Part shown: positions 13,008 to 24,900 of the stretch, piece after piece
Layout: each line of letters opens with the position of its first letter
How positions within the stretch are numbered: the first letter of the stretch is position 1
Assembly (NCBI RefSeq): GCF_037975245.1
Contig: NC_092564.1
Span: 17,004,984-17,068,983, forward strand
From: Apostichopus japonicus
Taxonomy: Eukaryota; Echinodermata; Holothuroidea; Aspidochirotida; Stichopodidae
Direction: 5' to 3'
DNA: 64,000 nt
The notes under the pieces: generated by a model
Told to the model about the DNA's origin: nothing
The model's input: only the letters and a program-made list of their open reading frames with translations
Databases searched by the model: none
Program-made: the position numbers and the translations under genes

Positions 13008-13250
13008 TCAGGAGGATAAGATGGTATTGGCTGCGTATTGACGTGGGCAAACAACAATTACATAGCCCTGAGATGGACCCCAGAAGGTCCAAGAGCAAGA
13101 GGAAGGCCTTAAACAACATGGTGGAGGACAGTAGAGAGAGAGAGGAGGAGACCAGGCTGGAATAATTGGAACAAAAGCCAGGACAGCAGCAGCGAACAGG
13201 AAGAAGTAGAGGGCAGACTTCTCGGCCTTGTGTGCCTCTTGGCACAGAGA
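13008..13250 (+). pseudogene. Decayed LINE ORF2 C-terminal fragment
   Basis: One frame reads ALRWTPEGPRARGRP, then a stop, then TTWWRTVERE. This matches the pattern (ALRW-PEGKRKRGRPK-TWRR-VE) typical of the end of reverse-transcriptase polyproteins of invertebrate non-LTR retrotransposons. The preceding part is in another frame (RRIRWYWLRIDVGK), as is the following part ending near LCASWH. The copy therefore carries frameshifts and a stop. Exact LINE clade not determined. Confidence 0.72.
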
Positions 13251-13966
13251 GCGTTAAGCTTAATTAGCTAGCTAAAATCATTCAAATGAAATTTTAAGCC
13301 TGCATCGCACATCGGTACCTCTGTAAAAAAAAAAATCAGTTCGAGCACTGATTTTGCGAAATACAATGAAGCCAATTTGTCTTTATTTGTCTAGTTGGGC
13401 TAATGATGCGAGATCAATAAGTGAGTCCATTTAGTCACTGGATGGCACTTTTCTTATTGCAAAGCCTAATTGTAAACTATAGTGAAGATTTGTACACCCC
13501 TTTCAAAGAAAATCTTCTTGGCTTGATTGGAGATAATGTCACTTTTCTCTCTTTATCCCCAAATGCCGATGAATAATTCAAATCGCACATGAGCGTAAGA
13601 TATGTAACTTGTCAGGACAGGTGATACAAAAACGAGTCACATTTCGCACAGCATAACAAATGATCGTGCGTAAGTTTTGTGTAATTAGCATTTACCGGTA
13701 CTACCGGGTGGAACCAACATAGGGACTGTAGGGTTGAAGAGAGGAATAGAGACCGAGAAAGAAGGAGAAAGAAAGGGTATTGGGGAATAAATGGAGGCAA
13801 GACGGGTTGAATAATTGTAATAGTCTTGTGATTTCTATATATATATATATATCTAGAGTAAGGCAAGAGTAAGGAGTTGATCTCTAAGGCAAGAGTAAGC
13901 AGTTGATCTCAAGGCAAAATATGTCACAAAAAAACAGAAGTAGTATTGTTCGATACAGGTGACAAA
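13251..13966. other. Non-coding DNA
   Basis: No coding similarity recognised. Contains a short TA run at about 13835-13852 and a small AAGGCAAGAGTAAG duplication at about 13859-13915. Confidence 0.55.
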
Positions 13967-14022
13967 AAACCTTACCGGTTTAGAACCTCTGGACATACAA
14001 TCAGCGTCCATGGCCTAGTTGG

Positions 14023-14023
<1 letters not shown>
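13967..14023 (+). mobile_element. TA-tailed tRNA-SINE, truncated head (copy 1)
   Basis: Holds the leader ACCTTACCGGTTTAGAACCT and the tRNA-like start GCGTCCATGGCCTAGTTGG, then breaks off directly into a TA array. It matches the start of the unit at 14390-14590. Confidence 0.65.
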
Positions 14024-14072
<49 letters not shown>

Positions 14073-14077
14073 GGAAT

Positions 14078-14384
<307 letters not shown>

Positions 14385-14389
14385 TATAG

Positions 14390-14579
14390 GTGACAAACGC
14401 CTACAGTGGAATTACGATCTTCCTTACCGGTTTCGAACCTCTGGACATATACAATCAGCGTCCATAGCCTAGTGGTTAGGGTGTCCGCGTACAGAGCGGG
14501 AGGCCCGTGGTTCGAATCCCGGTGGAGGCTGAAAGTTTTTTCACTGTTCTTGATTTTCCAACTCATTACGATTTTCATT

Positions 14580-14590
<11 letters not shown>
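14390..14590 (+). mobile_element. TA-tailed tRNA-SINE with leader (copy 3)
   Basis: Plus-strand copy: leader (CTTACCGGTTTCGAACCTCT), tRNA-like part GCGTCCATAGCCTAGTGG through GGTTCGAATCCCGG and GGAGGC, then TTTTTTCACTGTTCTTGAT, CCAACTCATTACGAT, and a TA tail. Copies 2 and 3 point away from each other across the central TA array. Confidence 0.75.
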
Positions 14591-14612
<22 letters not shown>

Positions 14613-14615
14613 CGA

Positions 14616-15036
14616 TTCACTGTTCTGGATTTTCCAATATATTAAGCCATTCCTACTAATATACGTTAAATGACCCTCCAGGCTCGAGCAGACGACCATC
14701 CAGCTAGCTACATCTTGTTCTATACGCGAAGCCTTCGTGATAATAGGTCAGCTCAAATGATGTAAAGTCGAGATCCGGAACTTGTCTTGTATTAATTGGT
14801 AAACTGCGAAAAGAGCCATATATAGGAAACATTTTGTTCTCTTTAATCTTCTTTTAGTGCGGAGTTGCCTGATGACACATCAAGATCCATTAGGGCTTAG
14901 GTGATTTAAGACCTGCAGTGAAAACTTGTTTCTTTGATATCTCAAGGTTTGTTAAGGAGCGAGAGAGAGAGAGGTGGAGAGAAAGAGAGAGAGAGGTGCT
15001 GTTGATGAGGCTGGCGTATCTGAAGTATATCATGAT

Positions 15037-15118
<82 letters not shown>

Positions 15119-16632
15119 CAAAGATTTCTCATCACACGGAGTATATTAACTTACAATGAAAATATAAACTTTGGCTGCCTAATATTCCTGGTGAGACCCG
15201 TTCTCTTATCTCCTCCAGCCACTTTACTCCTATCTGCAAAAACGGCATTTAAAACACTGTACCAATCCCCCCCCCCCACCCAGGTTTTTGTGTCGGCGTC
15301 TTAGCGACAATTACAGAGTGAGTCATCGAATTATATAGATGCTATGTCAAAGCTTCTCATTCGATTATGTATTAAGGCAGTCCCATTCGTATCGAATTAA
15401 CCTCCTCAGTCATTTTCAAGATTGTTTAAACAACTTACTCAAGGAAAGAAAACAAAGAGCCACCACTTGTATAACTTTATTCATCTGATATGAAAGTAGT
15501 TATGACTTTGTGTGAAACCGTAAAGACCGTAAAGAGGTTATTCTTAAGGCAAAGTTTCTGACCTGGTATTCCAATGTCTGTGTATATGACGTCATAACAC
15601 ATTCATAGGTTCATGAAACGCGGTTTGACCAGTCATTTAGAATAACTAGAACAGATGTTCCTAATTTAATCAACGGATAAACCCAACTAAGAACCCAGTC
15701 ATCCAGCTTATAGTTCTTAATTCACGTTAATAAATTTGTCGTTGTTTTTTTTATTACTATTTTTCTTTTTGAATAAAAAAAAGAAGGTGCCCGCTTAATT
15801 TCACATGTACAGCCAGTATACAAACATTTTTTTTTATTCTTCGATTAATCAGTCATTTGGTATTTAATACCGATTTTTAGATAAGCCTTAAAAGTGATAA
15901 CCGTTCCATTTATTAACCTTTTCGAATTTTAGTCTTAAGTCACACGAGAAAACGTCCGGCCCACTTACTTTGACACAAGAAAAACTCCTTCTCTGAACAT
16001 GCATGGGTATATTACTAGGTCGTATCATTTTTATTTTAAAAGTTTGTTACTAAGTGTATTTTCGAATAAACTTGTGTCTCGAAAACCTTCGAGTAACCTT
16101 CGTAGCGGAAGAGATAAATCAGAAAGTATAGAGGCGACTGAACGAATTAGTTTTTCATAAGTGGCTCCCACAATTCGATGAAACTCGGTTCCTCTTGCAC
16201 CTCTCCAAACATTTAAGAGGTAGACGTGTCGTTGAATTTTGACGAACGGTGATGCGTCAAATCAATGGGAGATAAAAGCTATATGTTAAAAGGATTGACA
16301 ACTTACAAACAAACAGATTTAATAACCTTTTCTTTCCATTATTCTATCTTCTTTTTTTCAGTATTTTTTTTTTATTCTGTTTTAATTTTGTAGGTTTTAC
16401 CTTTTTTGGAGGTCAAACCTTGACAGGGGAGTGACGTTTGTTAACTTTAATTGGACTCAATATAATGAATAAGGTGACTTCGTAATGTTCTTAGATTGGC
16501 AACGCTGAATATTGTGCCAACTTGTCAGTATGCAAACTTCACGGAAATAGGTACTGCGCTGGAGGCACGACTTTCGCATGTTGTCGCTAAAAGTCACAAT
16601 GAATGAGTCAATATGAATAAAAAAAACACCTT
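14616..16632. other. Non-coding DNA with TA and GA microsatellites
   Basis: Contains a GAGAGA tract at about 14960-14995, a TA array at about 15040-15118, poly-C near 15268-15280, and a perfect CRE at 15587-15594. No gene recognised. Confidence 0.5.
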
Positions 16633-16707
16633 AGGATATACCATCCCATGTAAATATATATTTAAATGTATATATATATATATATATATATATACAAATA
16701 TACATAC

Positions 16708-16756
<49 letters not shown>

Positions 16757-16774
16757 CATGGTACCGTATATCCT
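16633..16774. mobile_element. Fold-back (palindromic) element with TA core
   Basis: Left arm 16633-16660 and right arm 16747-16774 are near-perfect inverted repeats: AGGATATAC, a 5-bp variable stretch, then CATGTAAATATATA, read from both ends. They enclose about 86 bp of TA-rich repeat. Resembles a small MITE or fold-back element; no clear target duplication was established. Confidence 0.6.
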
Positions 16775-19122
16775 GATATATATAGATGACAATTAGCCAA
16801 TAGTGGGGAAGCGGGGGAGGTGTCGGGGGGGGGGGGGTCGAGGGATATAGCCCAAAATCAACAAGTATGTGAAACCATTTAAATTAAGATATTTATGTGA
16901 ACCGATCTCTCCTTTTAGAACCGTTGATTGGTTAGTTGCTATCTCTAACGTCACAATTTGCAAATATTGAAAATAAAATGGCTGCCAGCTGACATCAGAC
17001 AGACAGAAACACACACACACACACAAAAGAGGGGCGGGAGAGTGGGGTTCAATCGTTGTAAAAACACCAACGAACAGTTTACTAAATGCCAAAGTTGCTC
17101 AGTGAAACGTGTATAACTGGATCCTTCTCAACGTCCAAGAATAAAGTTAGAGCAACTTGTGAACCTTCAGGAAAAGTAAATTGGTCAGTGATCTGGAAGC
17201 ATGATGTGTTGAAGAGATTGATGCAGCAACGTAAACCCTAGAGTTTCTCTCTCAATTTCCTCTCTCTTTTCAAGCACGTAATCTAGTTCAAATGGATACA
17301 TTTATATTCCAAACATGGTATAGATTGGTAAATTGGAATTCATCAAATTAGACTAAATCCTGGATCTAACTCAATTAACAGTGCTCGACAGTACTGGAGA
17401 CTTAACAATTTATGTCACTTCTGATCTAACTTGAAAAATACAAGGCCACCCTTATACCAAACGAAAAAACAGAAAAAAGGGCAGATATTATATCTCAAGT
17501 ATATGAGATAATTACAGGCCTATATAATCTTGATTTATTAGCCGTGTTTATTGTTAATAGTTCCAACGTAGTCCTTGGCACGCAGGATAAAGATGTTCAC
17601 TGTTACACCCCAAACGATCAATACATCCCCGTCTATAATCCTTACCACTTATCGTCTTTTTCGGAATATTTTCATTTATTTTTATTTCGTTCCTTAAATC
17701 AATAAGACATTCACTGATCATTTGTTTATCTCATGTGCTCGTTAGGTCGTAAAAGAGCAGCTCCAACCATCTTGATTTTTTATCATCATTAAAAGAAAAA
17801 AATCGAACAGTTTTGTTCTACGATATGTCCAGGTACCTGAGATTTCCAAACATTTCCCCGATAGTCACGAAGAACGAGTTCTTTGTAGTTTCTGATCTGG
17901 AAAGGTATTAAATTGTCCCATTTGATGACAATCGCCCCAGATTTTCGTAACCGGCATTTCATCTATCTCTCTCTCTCTCCATTTGGGTAGAAGGTAGTAT
18001 TCAACGATGAAAAGACGGAACAATATTTGAATGTTGGTAAACGTACTTGCTTTCATCTGGGTTTTATGCTTGCGGTTTGGCGGGAAGTTTTTTGTTTTTT
18101 CAGAGGAGAAAGCCGGGGCTTTAAGAATCCTTCTTACTTTGACCACGATTTTGTTAGATTATACAGCCTTCTTGATAATCTTTACCGCGTTATGCGTCAC
18201 CTCCGGGTCTGACAAGGAAGCACGGTGGGGTGGGGCCCTTAGGAAATATCATAACTCCGGTTCAGGGTCATCTGAGTGGCCGGAAGGTATGGCATATACT
18301 TGTATTCTCATTTTCAAAAGATAAATAGCTATAGATTTAAGGCATAACGAATTAAGATTCCAAAAAGGAGTCACGGTAACCATAACTCTCGGCTATTCAC
18401 TTGCCCCCAACCCCACCCCCCACGCCACCCCAGTTAGAACATCGATGGGTCACTCCAGGTACCATCACCTCATCAATTGATTCCATAATTCCAAGCCAAT
18501 CTGCTGTTTCCACGTAGAAACTGAGACCGAAACTAATTAATATAATTTAAACATGATTGTGTTTTGCATGGTATGTTATTATCTTCTTACTTCCACCAAG
18601 TTTCCTTTCATTTCATATTCTTGAGAGTAATGTATTAACCCCCCCCCCCCGCCCCACCTCTACGGGACCCGCAATGATAGCTATATAGGAGGTTTGAATT
18701 TTGTTGTCAGGCATATAATCTGTGAGTTTATACCTTTCCATTTCCCCCTTTAGTGAAATTAAACCGAAAATTTTAAGTCGATTATTGACAACAAGGCTTA
18801 AAAAGCAAATGTCATATATAATATATGTATGAAAAGCATAATACACGAAATCAAGGGATTTTCGCAAGTAAATTACACCGAGCACAGCTTGTACTGGCTG
18901 TGTTAATCCATCTAGATAACCATTATGCTGTAATACTAATCATCGAGAGGCGATCGAATAAATTTGGCTGCATTTTGACGAGACAGAACGTGAAGGTAAT
19001 TCTCTGCAAAGTCATAATGTTTTTTTGGAGGGTTTTTTTCATCAAATTTATGACACTAATATATTTCCGTAATTCTCTCGCAAATACGAACTGCAGCTTG
19101 AGAGTTGTGGTGATAAAATGTG
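16775..19122. other. Non-coding DNA
   Basis: Several poly-C/poly-G runs (16827-16840, 18640-18650), a short CA run (about 17009-17025), and no recognisable gene. Reading frames near 17865-18324 show no domain I know. Confidence 0.5.
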
Positions 19123-19672
19123 CAGGTGCGTATCCAGGGGGGGGCGTTGGGGGCGCGCGCCCCCCGGGTAAGAAAAAGAGGAGAGAAAAAAAAAGAGAAG
19201 AAAAAAGGAAAAAAGAGGGGAAAAAAGAGGAGGAGGAGAGGAAGGAAGGGAAAAGAAAAAGAAGAAAGAGAGAAAAAGGAGAAAAGGAGGGAGTAAAAGA
19301 AAAACGCGAAGACACCGGGAAGAGAAAGAGGAACAGTGACATCATTACAGCGCTGAAGGGTAGCCAGTGGCGGATCAATGATTTCGCAAAAGTGTGACTC
19401 ACCCAACCCCTTACACCGACAACTCCATTTTTTGACGTTTCCATTTTCCTCTCTCACTAATGATCTATACATATACTATATATGGTCTATCATAACGCGT
19501 GTGTAGAATTGTGCTATGAAACCGACTGTGGCTGGTCTCGAACTCGACCGTGTCGTCGGGGAACATGACGCATTTTGGGATGGGGGCGACCGCCCGCCCC
19601 CCCCCCATTCAGCATTTTTTTAAATGATATCGCTAAGTAATTTCTAAATGGAAAGTGCTTAGAGGCAACTTA

Positions 19673-19775
19673 CAAGGCCTGGGAAGTGTCATTTCCAGCG
19701 ATCTGGGAGACATTTTCAGCCAAAATTTTCTTGTACGCTTCGCGCCAACCTGTGGTGGCGCTACGCTTAGATAAT
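19673..19775 (+). repeat. Shared ~100-bp hAT internal module, copy a
   Basis: Contains CATTTCC-GCGATCTGGGAG, AAAATTTTCTTGTACGCT, CGCGCCAACC and TGGTGGCGCT-CGCTTAGATA in order. The same order is found at 20390-20490, 21098-21200 and, inverted, 39931-40030. Confidence 0.8.
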
Positions 19776-20179
19776 TTGCCTACAGGCTTCGCCCCTCCCT
19801 TGGCAAATTCCTCGCTACGCGCCTGTTCGAATTTGTAACGCAAACAGCAGATATCACATCATATCAGTGAGCATGAAAATGGCGTTCCAGGATGAAAAGC
19901 CTCAAAATTGTCCGACTTGCATGAAAAAATAACCAAAAATTTTCGCGCGCCAAGCGCGCGTTCAACGTGTTCATGTCAATAACCTATAAGCAGGCATCGG
20001 TTATTACATCGCATGCCATCATGTACCGTATGGTCCGTTCAAATTGCGCAGTATACCGCGGGATGCTAATGTAAACAACGACATGTCTCATGTAGATGCA
20101 TAAAAAGCATGGAGGTCCAATTATGTCAATACTCTCTTTTACATTAGTAATGGCGAATTAGGGGCTGCACCCCGCCGCG

Positions 20180-20554
20180 CAGTGGCGGAGCGTCCATACG
20201 GTCAGGGGGCGGATGCCCCCCTGACGGACTCAAATGGACTGCTGGCGCCTTTTTCAGCTCTTTACCACTTTTTACTTATTCGTGATTATTGACTTTTTTA
20301 TTGCGCTCTCATCTACTTATTGACATTTGTCACATTTTGTTGGTGTAATTTGGCGATGACACCTTATTCTTCGTTTATCTGCAAATTAGCCAGGCCCGGA
20401 AAGGGTCATTTCCGCGATCTAGGGAGTATCTTGACCCAAAAATTTTCTGTACGCTACGCGCCAACCAGTGGTGGCGCTCCGCTTAGATAGTGTCGAAAGC
20501 GCCCCTACAGACCATTCTCGCCACTCCTGACCAATACCCCTAGCTCCGCCACTG
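20180..20554. mobile_element. hAT-type MITE with perfect 8-bp TSD, nested
   Basis: Inverted ends CAGTGGCGGAGC and GCTCCGCCACTG are flanked by identical octamers CCGCCGCG at 20172-20179 and 20555-20562. An 8-bp target duplication with CAG...CTG ends is the hAT signature. The 375-bp element has no coding capacity. Confidence 0.88.
20390..20490 (+). repeat. Shared hAT internal module, copy b
   Basis: Lies about 64 bp from the right end of the nested MITE 20180-20554 and carries the same ordered motifs as copy a. Confidence 0.8.
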
Positions 20555-21097
20555 CCGCCGCGCCCCTACGCCTATGTGTGTAGTGTTCGCTTTCGGAAAT
20601 ATCTGCTATTTTTTCATTTCCTTCAACCAAGTTTTATAATAGCCGTTATAAGAGGTTGTAATATTTCTACACTAATAAATTAACTGTGTCTGAAGTTTAG
20701 AAAATTTCTGACCAACATTCTGCATCACACTTCCCTCTACTCGTGCAATTTTGACCGGTCTGTTAGGGGTTGAAGGAAGTTTTTCTATATTGGTTGTCCA
20801 TCATGATGAAATTTTATACAACATTATGGGTATGTTTTGAAGTGAGTTTATTCACGAGAAATGTGAATTTTCAAATTCTGAACAAATATGGGGCTTAAAA
20901 CCTTGAAAAGTGGGGCTGACGGGTATTTTGGGCCGCGACGTAGAATCACCTACAAAAGCAAAGACCCACAGGAGATGCGATCAGGTCGAACATGATGTGT
21001 GCCGGGTTGACAATCTTCAAAAAGGTTATGGATGGAAAAAAAACTATTAGGAAATACTTGGTTCTCCAGGCAAAAAGTGTACATCTGGTTGGTCATT

Positions 21098-21200
21098 TCA
21101 AGCCCGAGAAGTGCCGTTTCCGGTGATCTGGGGGGTTTCAAAACAAGAAATTTTCTTGTACGCTGCGCGCCAACCGATGGTGGCGCTCCGCTTAGATAGT
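21098..21200 (+). repeat. Shared hAT internal module, copy c
   Basis: Lies about 42 bp from the right terminus at 21242. Motifs include CCGTTTCCGGTGATCTGG, AAATTTTCTTGTACGCTG and CGCGCCAACC. Confidence 0.8.
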
Positions 21201-21249
21201 AATTCGCGCCCCCCGGGTTTGAAAATCCTGGATACGCGCCTGATGTGCC

Positions 21250-21440
21250 AGACCGTCTTTACACAGTTAGTGCTTACTTTTATAGAGGTTGCACAAGAGT
21301 CATCTGGAACAATTTAACTGATGAAATCAGGAACGCGTTTTAAAATGTACCTGAAGACCTTACATCATATAGTGAATGGCTATCTTCCTTCGTTGTTCTC
21401 TTTAATGAAAAGTTGTTGTCACATTTATTTGTCTCATATC
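21250..21440 (+). pseudogene. Possible LINE ORF2 tail fragment
   Basis: One frame reads YFYRGCTRVIWNNLTDEIRN before a stop. This resembles the W-N-L-P/T-D-EIR segment near the end of some non-LTR retrotransposon proteins. It abuts the right border of the TE composite and is short, so assignment is tentative. Confidence 0.35.
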
Positions 21441-21868
21441 TGGTGAAAAAAAACAAGCAAGCAAACGACCCTCCTTCATTCTTGTTAAACTTTAGATTAT
21501 TATATGTAAACCATCACCTCTGGACTTCATTTGAAAATTCGCCAAACGTTCCCACCAATAACCCGACGTGGGGACATGATCAGCCGTGTTAACTACCAAA
21601 TACAAGGGTCCCCCGTCCTCAATGGGCCCATATAACCGCTTCACCACGCTATGAATATTTTACCTCTGCCCCCCCCCCACCACCACCTTACTCTTGTCAT
21701 TATTGGATGTTCAACTTTTCTCTGTATTTTTTTTAGGAGGAAGGAGTAAAGGGAAGACGTACGTGCTTTGCATTAACGGCGGCGCTATTTACATAAATAT
21801 GAACACAGCCACCCACCACACATTGTTTTTAATTTTTATTATTGTTGGTAACAAATTTTGGAGTCGAC

Positions 21869-21967
21869 ATGGAACCCCAGAAGTTGTCATCTGTTTTCAA
21901 CGAAGCTTGGGAGATAAACGAGAAGCTAGATAGCTCAGAGTCATCAACAGGGTCAGGAGAATACCAG
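21869..21967 (+). CDS. IGBP1: IGBP1 exon 1 (residues 1-33)
   Basis: Starts [20 protein letters not shown] and ends in phase 0 at CCAG|GTTTAG. This matches the short, variable N-terminus of the family (LxxLFxxxxxLLxxV type helix). Confidence 0.88.
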
Positions 21968-24900
21968 GTTTAGTGCATTTACTGTTTCCTTACCAAAATT
22001 GTAGTTATGTTTAGCCTACAGTAAGATTTAAGTTGGTATGGTGTTGTAGATGCAAGGTAGACTGTACAGTTTAGTCCTTATAGAACCAGTTGCGCGAGTA
22101 AATATGGCTCGGCTTAAATCTCATGTCAATAGACATGCACTTGTAGACGGCGTAGCCTAGACTGGGTTTAAAACTTCAATAAGATAACATATGAACCCAT
22201 TAACTTTAGAAATGTGTCTTAAACGAAAAGTAGCAGGTGTACATGTATGAAGGCTTCACAACTGTGGATACAGGCAATAATGATCAAAGTAGTTCTAACT
22301 AGTAGTAGGCTAGTACTAGTCTAGCCTGGGTTGACAGAAAATATTACTTTTGCAAGTTTTGGGTCATCTCTCTTGACTAGATCCAGACCGTAAAGTTTTT
22401 GATGTAAGGGGAAAACAAAAGGAAGTATATGAAATGCACAGAAACACAAAGTTTGAGACAAATTTGTTTGTAGAAATTTGCATATAAGACCATTGTTCTA
22501 ATGGTGCATTAAGATGTAGGAATTAGTTCAAGATGAAAGGAAAATATTTTTGCCATAACAAAAAGGGTAGCCATCAACATATTCTATTTCGAAAGACTAT
22601 GTTACACTTTGTAAGATGTTAATAATACATTCCAACCAATAAAGCCTATCCAGGTTCATGGCCACTTCACCTCTGAAGCAAATTGAAGTAATAAGTCAGT
22701 TACAAAGAAAGAATTTAAGCGATGTTCATGTTTTCAAGAAAGAAATTCAATCAAACAAATTGTTTGACCTTTGAGTTATGTTATTTAATTCCTCACATGG
22801 ACCTTTATCAGCCTGGATGCCACAGTTATTTTATTCTCAAAATAACTGTGCCCAACCAATGCCCCTCACTAATTATGCCTGTCAGTCATATTCTTGTATG
22901 TCATTATAGTGCAGTGTAGACTGCAAAAGGCAACAACTTGTCCTCCTTGCTTCTGTCAGATTAAACATGGGAACCACAGGTAGACAGTATGGGATTTAGT
23001 GTAACAAAAACCGAATTAAAAGTATTATTGAAGTTTAACCCTGTAATATTGTAAAATATTTTTAGCTAAACAAAACTTAGCCTACTTAGTATCAGTAAAG
23101 AATAGCAGTTCTAATACTAGCAGAAGTATAAATATTCAATATGAAAAATTACAAGTATGCCATCAAAAAAGCATGTGATGAGAACATAGTACTTACAGAA
23201 GTGCCTGGTGTGCATTGCCTCTACATACCGTTTACAAGCTCTGTCACTCTAATGTACTTATCTGGTCTACAATACAGGCAGCACTGCCAACTACTCTGTG
23301 TCCTGGATATGACTAGCTCAAAGAACTGAAGCTCCTTGCCCTGCATAAAACTTCTCAAATTGTTCACTGGATGTGTTAGAGTGGTTGTACAAAGTGACAC
23401 CTTCTTTTACATACATGTACTACACTAGGAGTGAGTCTTTACATAGGCAGGCGGCAAACGTTCAAGATAACTAACTTTGGAGCTACTGATGAACAGCAAG
23501 TACGGAAGAAGAGGAAACTGTGTTAACTCTGACCAAGTAGTTTTGTGTGAGGAATGCCTTGCAAACCGGAAAAATATACACAGATTTTAGTAGTATCTGT
23601 ATCGATATTGTGGGGCGGTAATCTGACACAATTTTTTTGACTGGCGAACATGTTCCTTTGCACAAGGCCTACCACTTTACAGTCTGAGATTGGACTGAAT
23701 TTTAACACAGAGTCAGACCATTTTGCTGACATATGTCATATTCAGAAGCAGAAAATGACTACCTCTTAATGATTTGATTTTATCAATCATTGAAATATAT
23801 TTTTTCAAACTTATTCTTTGCTGATGCAGACACAACTCTCGAAATGCATTCAACTGTTAGAACGGGCAACTCTCATGGTCAACGATCTGAGCCTCTTCAG
23901 CCAGAACGAGACGGCCGAGGAGATCTCCACAAGTGATATCAGGTGAAGTGTGCGACATGACTCTATATTCTGAGTTTCTTTATATTTAGAGAGTAACATG
24001 GTTTCAATGTGATCAGGATTACCACATCCTTCCCCCACCCCCCCCCCCCACAAAAAAAAAGAAAATATAGAAAGTCAAATATGATCACTTATGCTGATGC
24101 TTCATCAAACAATAAACAAAGCATGTTTGCCCTCCAGAGAAAAATTTATCTAATTAGCATATATGTCTCAGTGTCTGAAAGAAAAGGTTGGGGGAGGAAG
24201 ACACTCCAGGAAATCATACTTTATGATTTTTCCTCGAAATCAATCAATTGAATAACTGCATACTTAGTCATAATGTACAGTACCTTTAGTAGCTAGATTA
24301 ATGGAAGGGTGGCTTTGTTATTAAATTGATCATCTGTCTTTCCTCTCTTGGATTTAAGTTCTCAATGTTTCACATTTTACAGCTCAAAGTACAGTACTCT
24401 ACTTAATCAGCCCGTCAACCGTCTTTTTAAAAAATGTTAAACTCACTCAATGTTCCAGATTGTCAGATCTATGCTTATTAATTGTGACCTTCCAAATTGC
24501 CTCGGCTTTGAAATGTTTTAAAGTATCGCCATCTATTTGTGCACAATAAAAGCCCTCGCTCAGCTTTCCTCACCTTCTATCAAAGGTATCCAGACCTTTC
24601 TCAATTTTCAACGTTTCAAAATCAAACAATGAAACAATGTCACGTTTTGCCTTATTTTGATTTTGATGACCTGCAGATACCTCCTGTTACCGGCTCTCCT
24701 CGGAGATCTCACCATGAGAATTACGACCGATGAAAGACTCGACACTCTCAACAGAGCCAAAGTTTACTGGAAAGATTTCATAGCCAGGTGTAAATGTTAT
24801 GAACTCACTGAGGAGGTGAGAAGATATTAATAGAGTTGGTGCCAGGTGCTTCTCTTTAGAGTACAATGATTTATAATTGGCTGAGCTATAATAAACTACA

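Larger units (their letters stand above)
19123..21242. mobile_element. Composite of hAT-like non-autonomous elements
   Basis: The outer ends match as inverted repeats: CAGGTGCGTATCCAGG on the left, and CAGGCGCGTATCCAGG read inward from the right (15 of 16). The direct repeat at the borders is only ATGTG (5 bp) rather than the 8 bp expected of hAT. Either the boundary is imperfect or the two ends belong to different insertions. Inside are a polypurine tract (about 19150-19330), a CAGTGGCGGATC start at about 19368, a right-end-like CGCTACGCGCCTG at about 19813-19825, and a complete nested element at 20180-20554. No transposase ORF seen. Confidence 0.6.

Noticed and set aside
14458-14532. Functional tRNA gene on the plus strand
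   Set aside because: A 7-nt anticodon loop can be drawn, but the T stem is disrupted and the copy has the SINE body.
18825-19397. 190-codon Lys/Glu/Arg-rich frame and its antisense frames
   Set aside because: Spans a TE border and a polypurine tract; low complexity explains the open frame.
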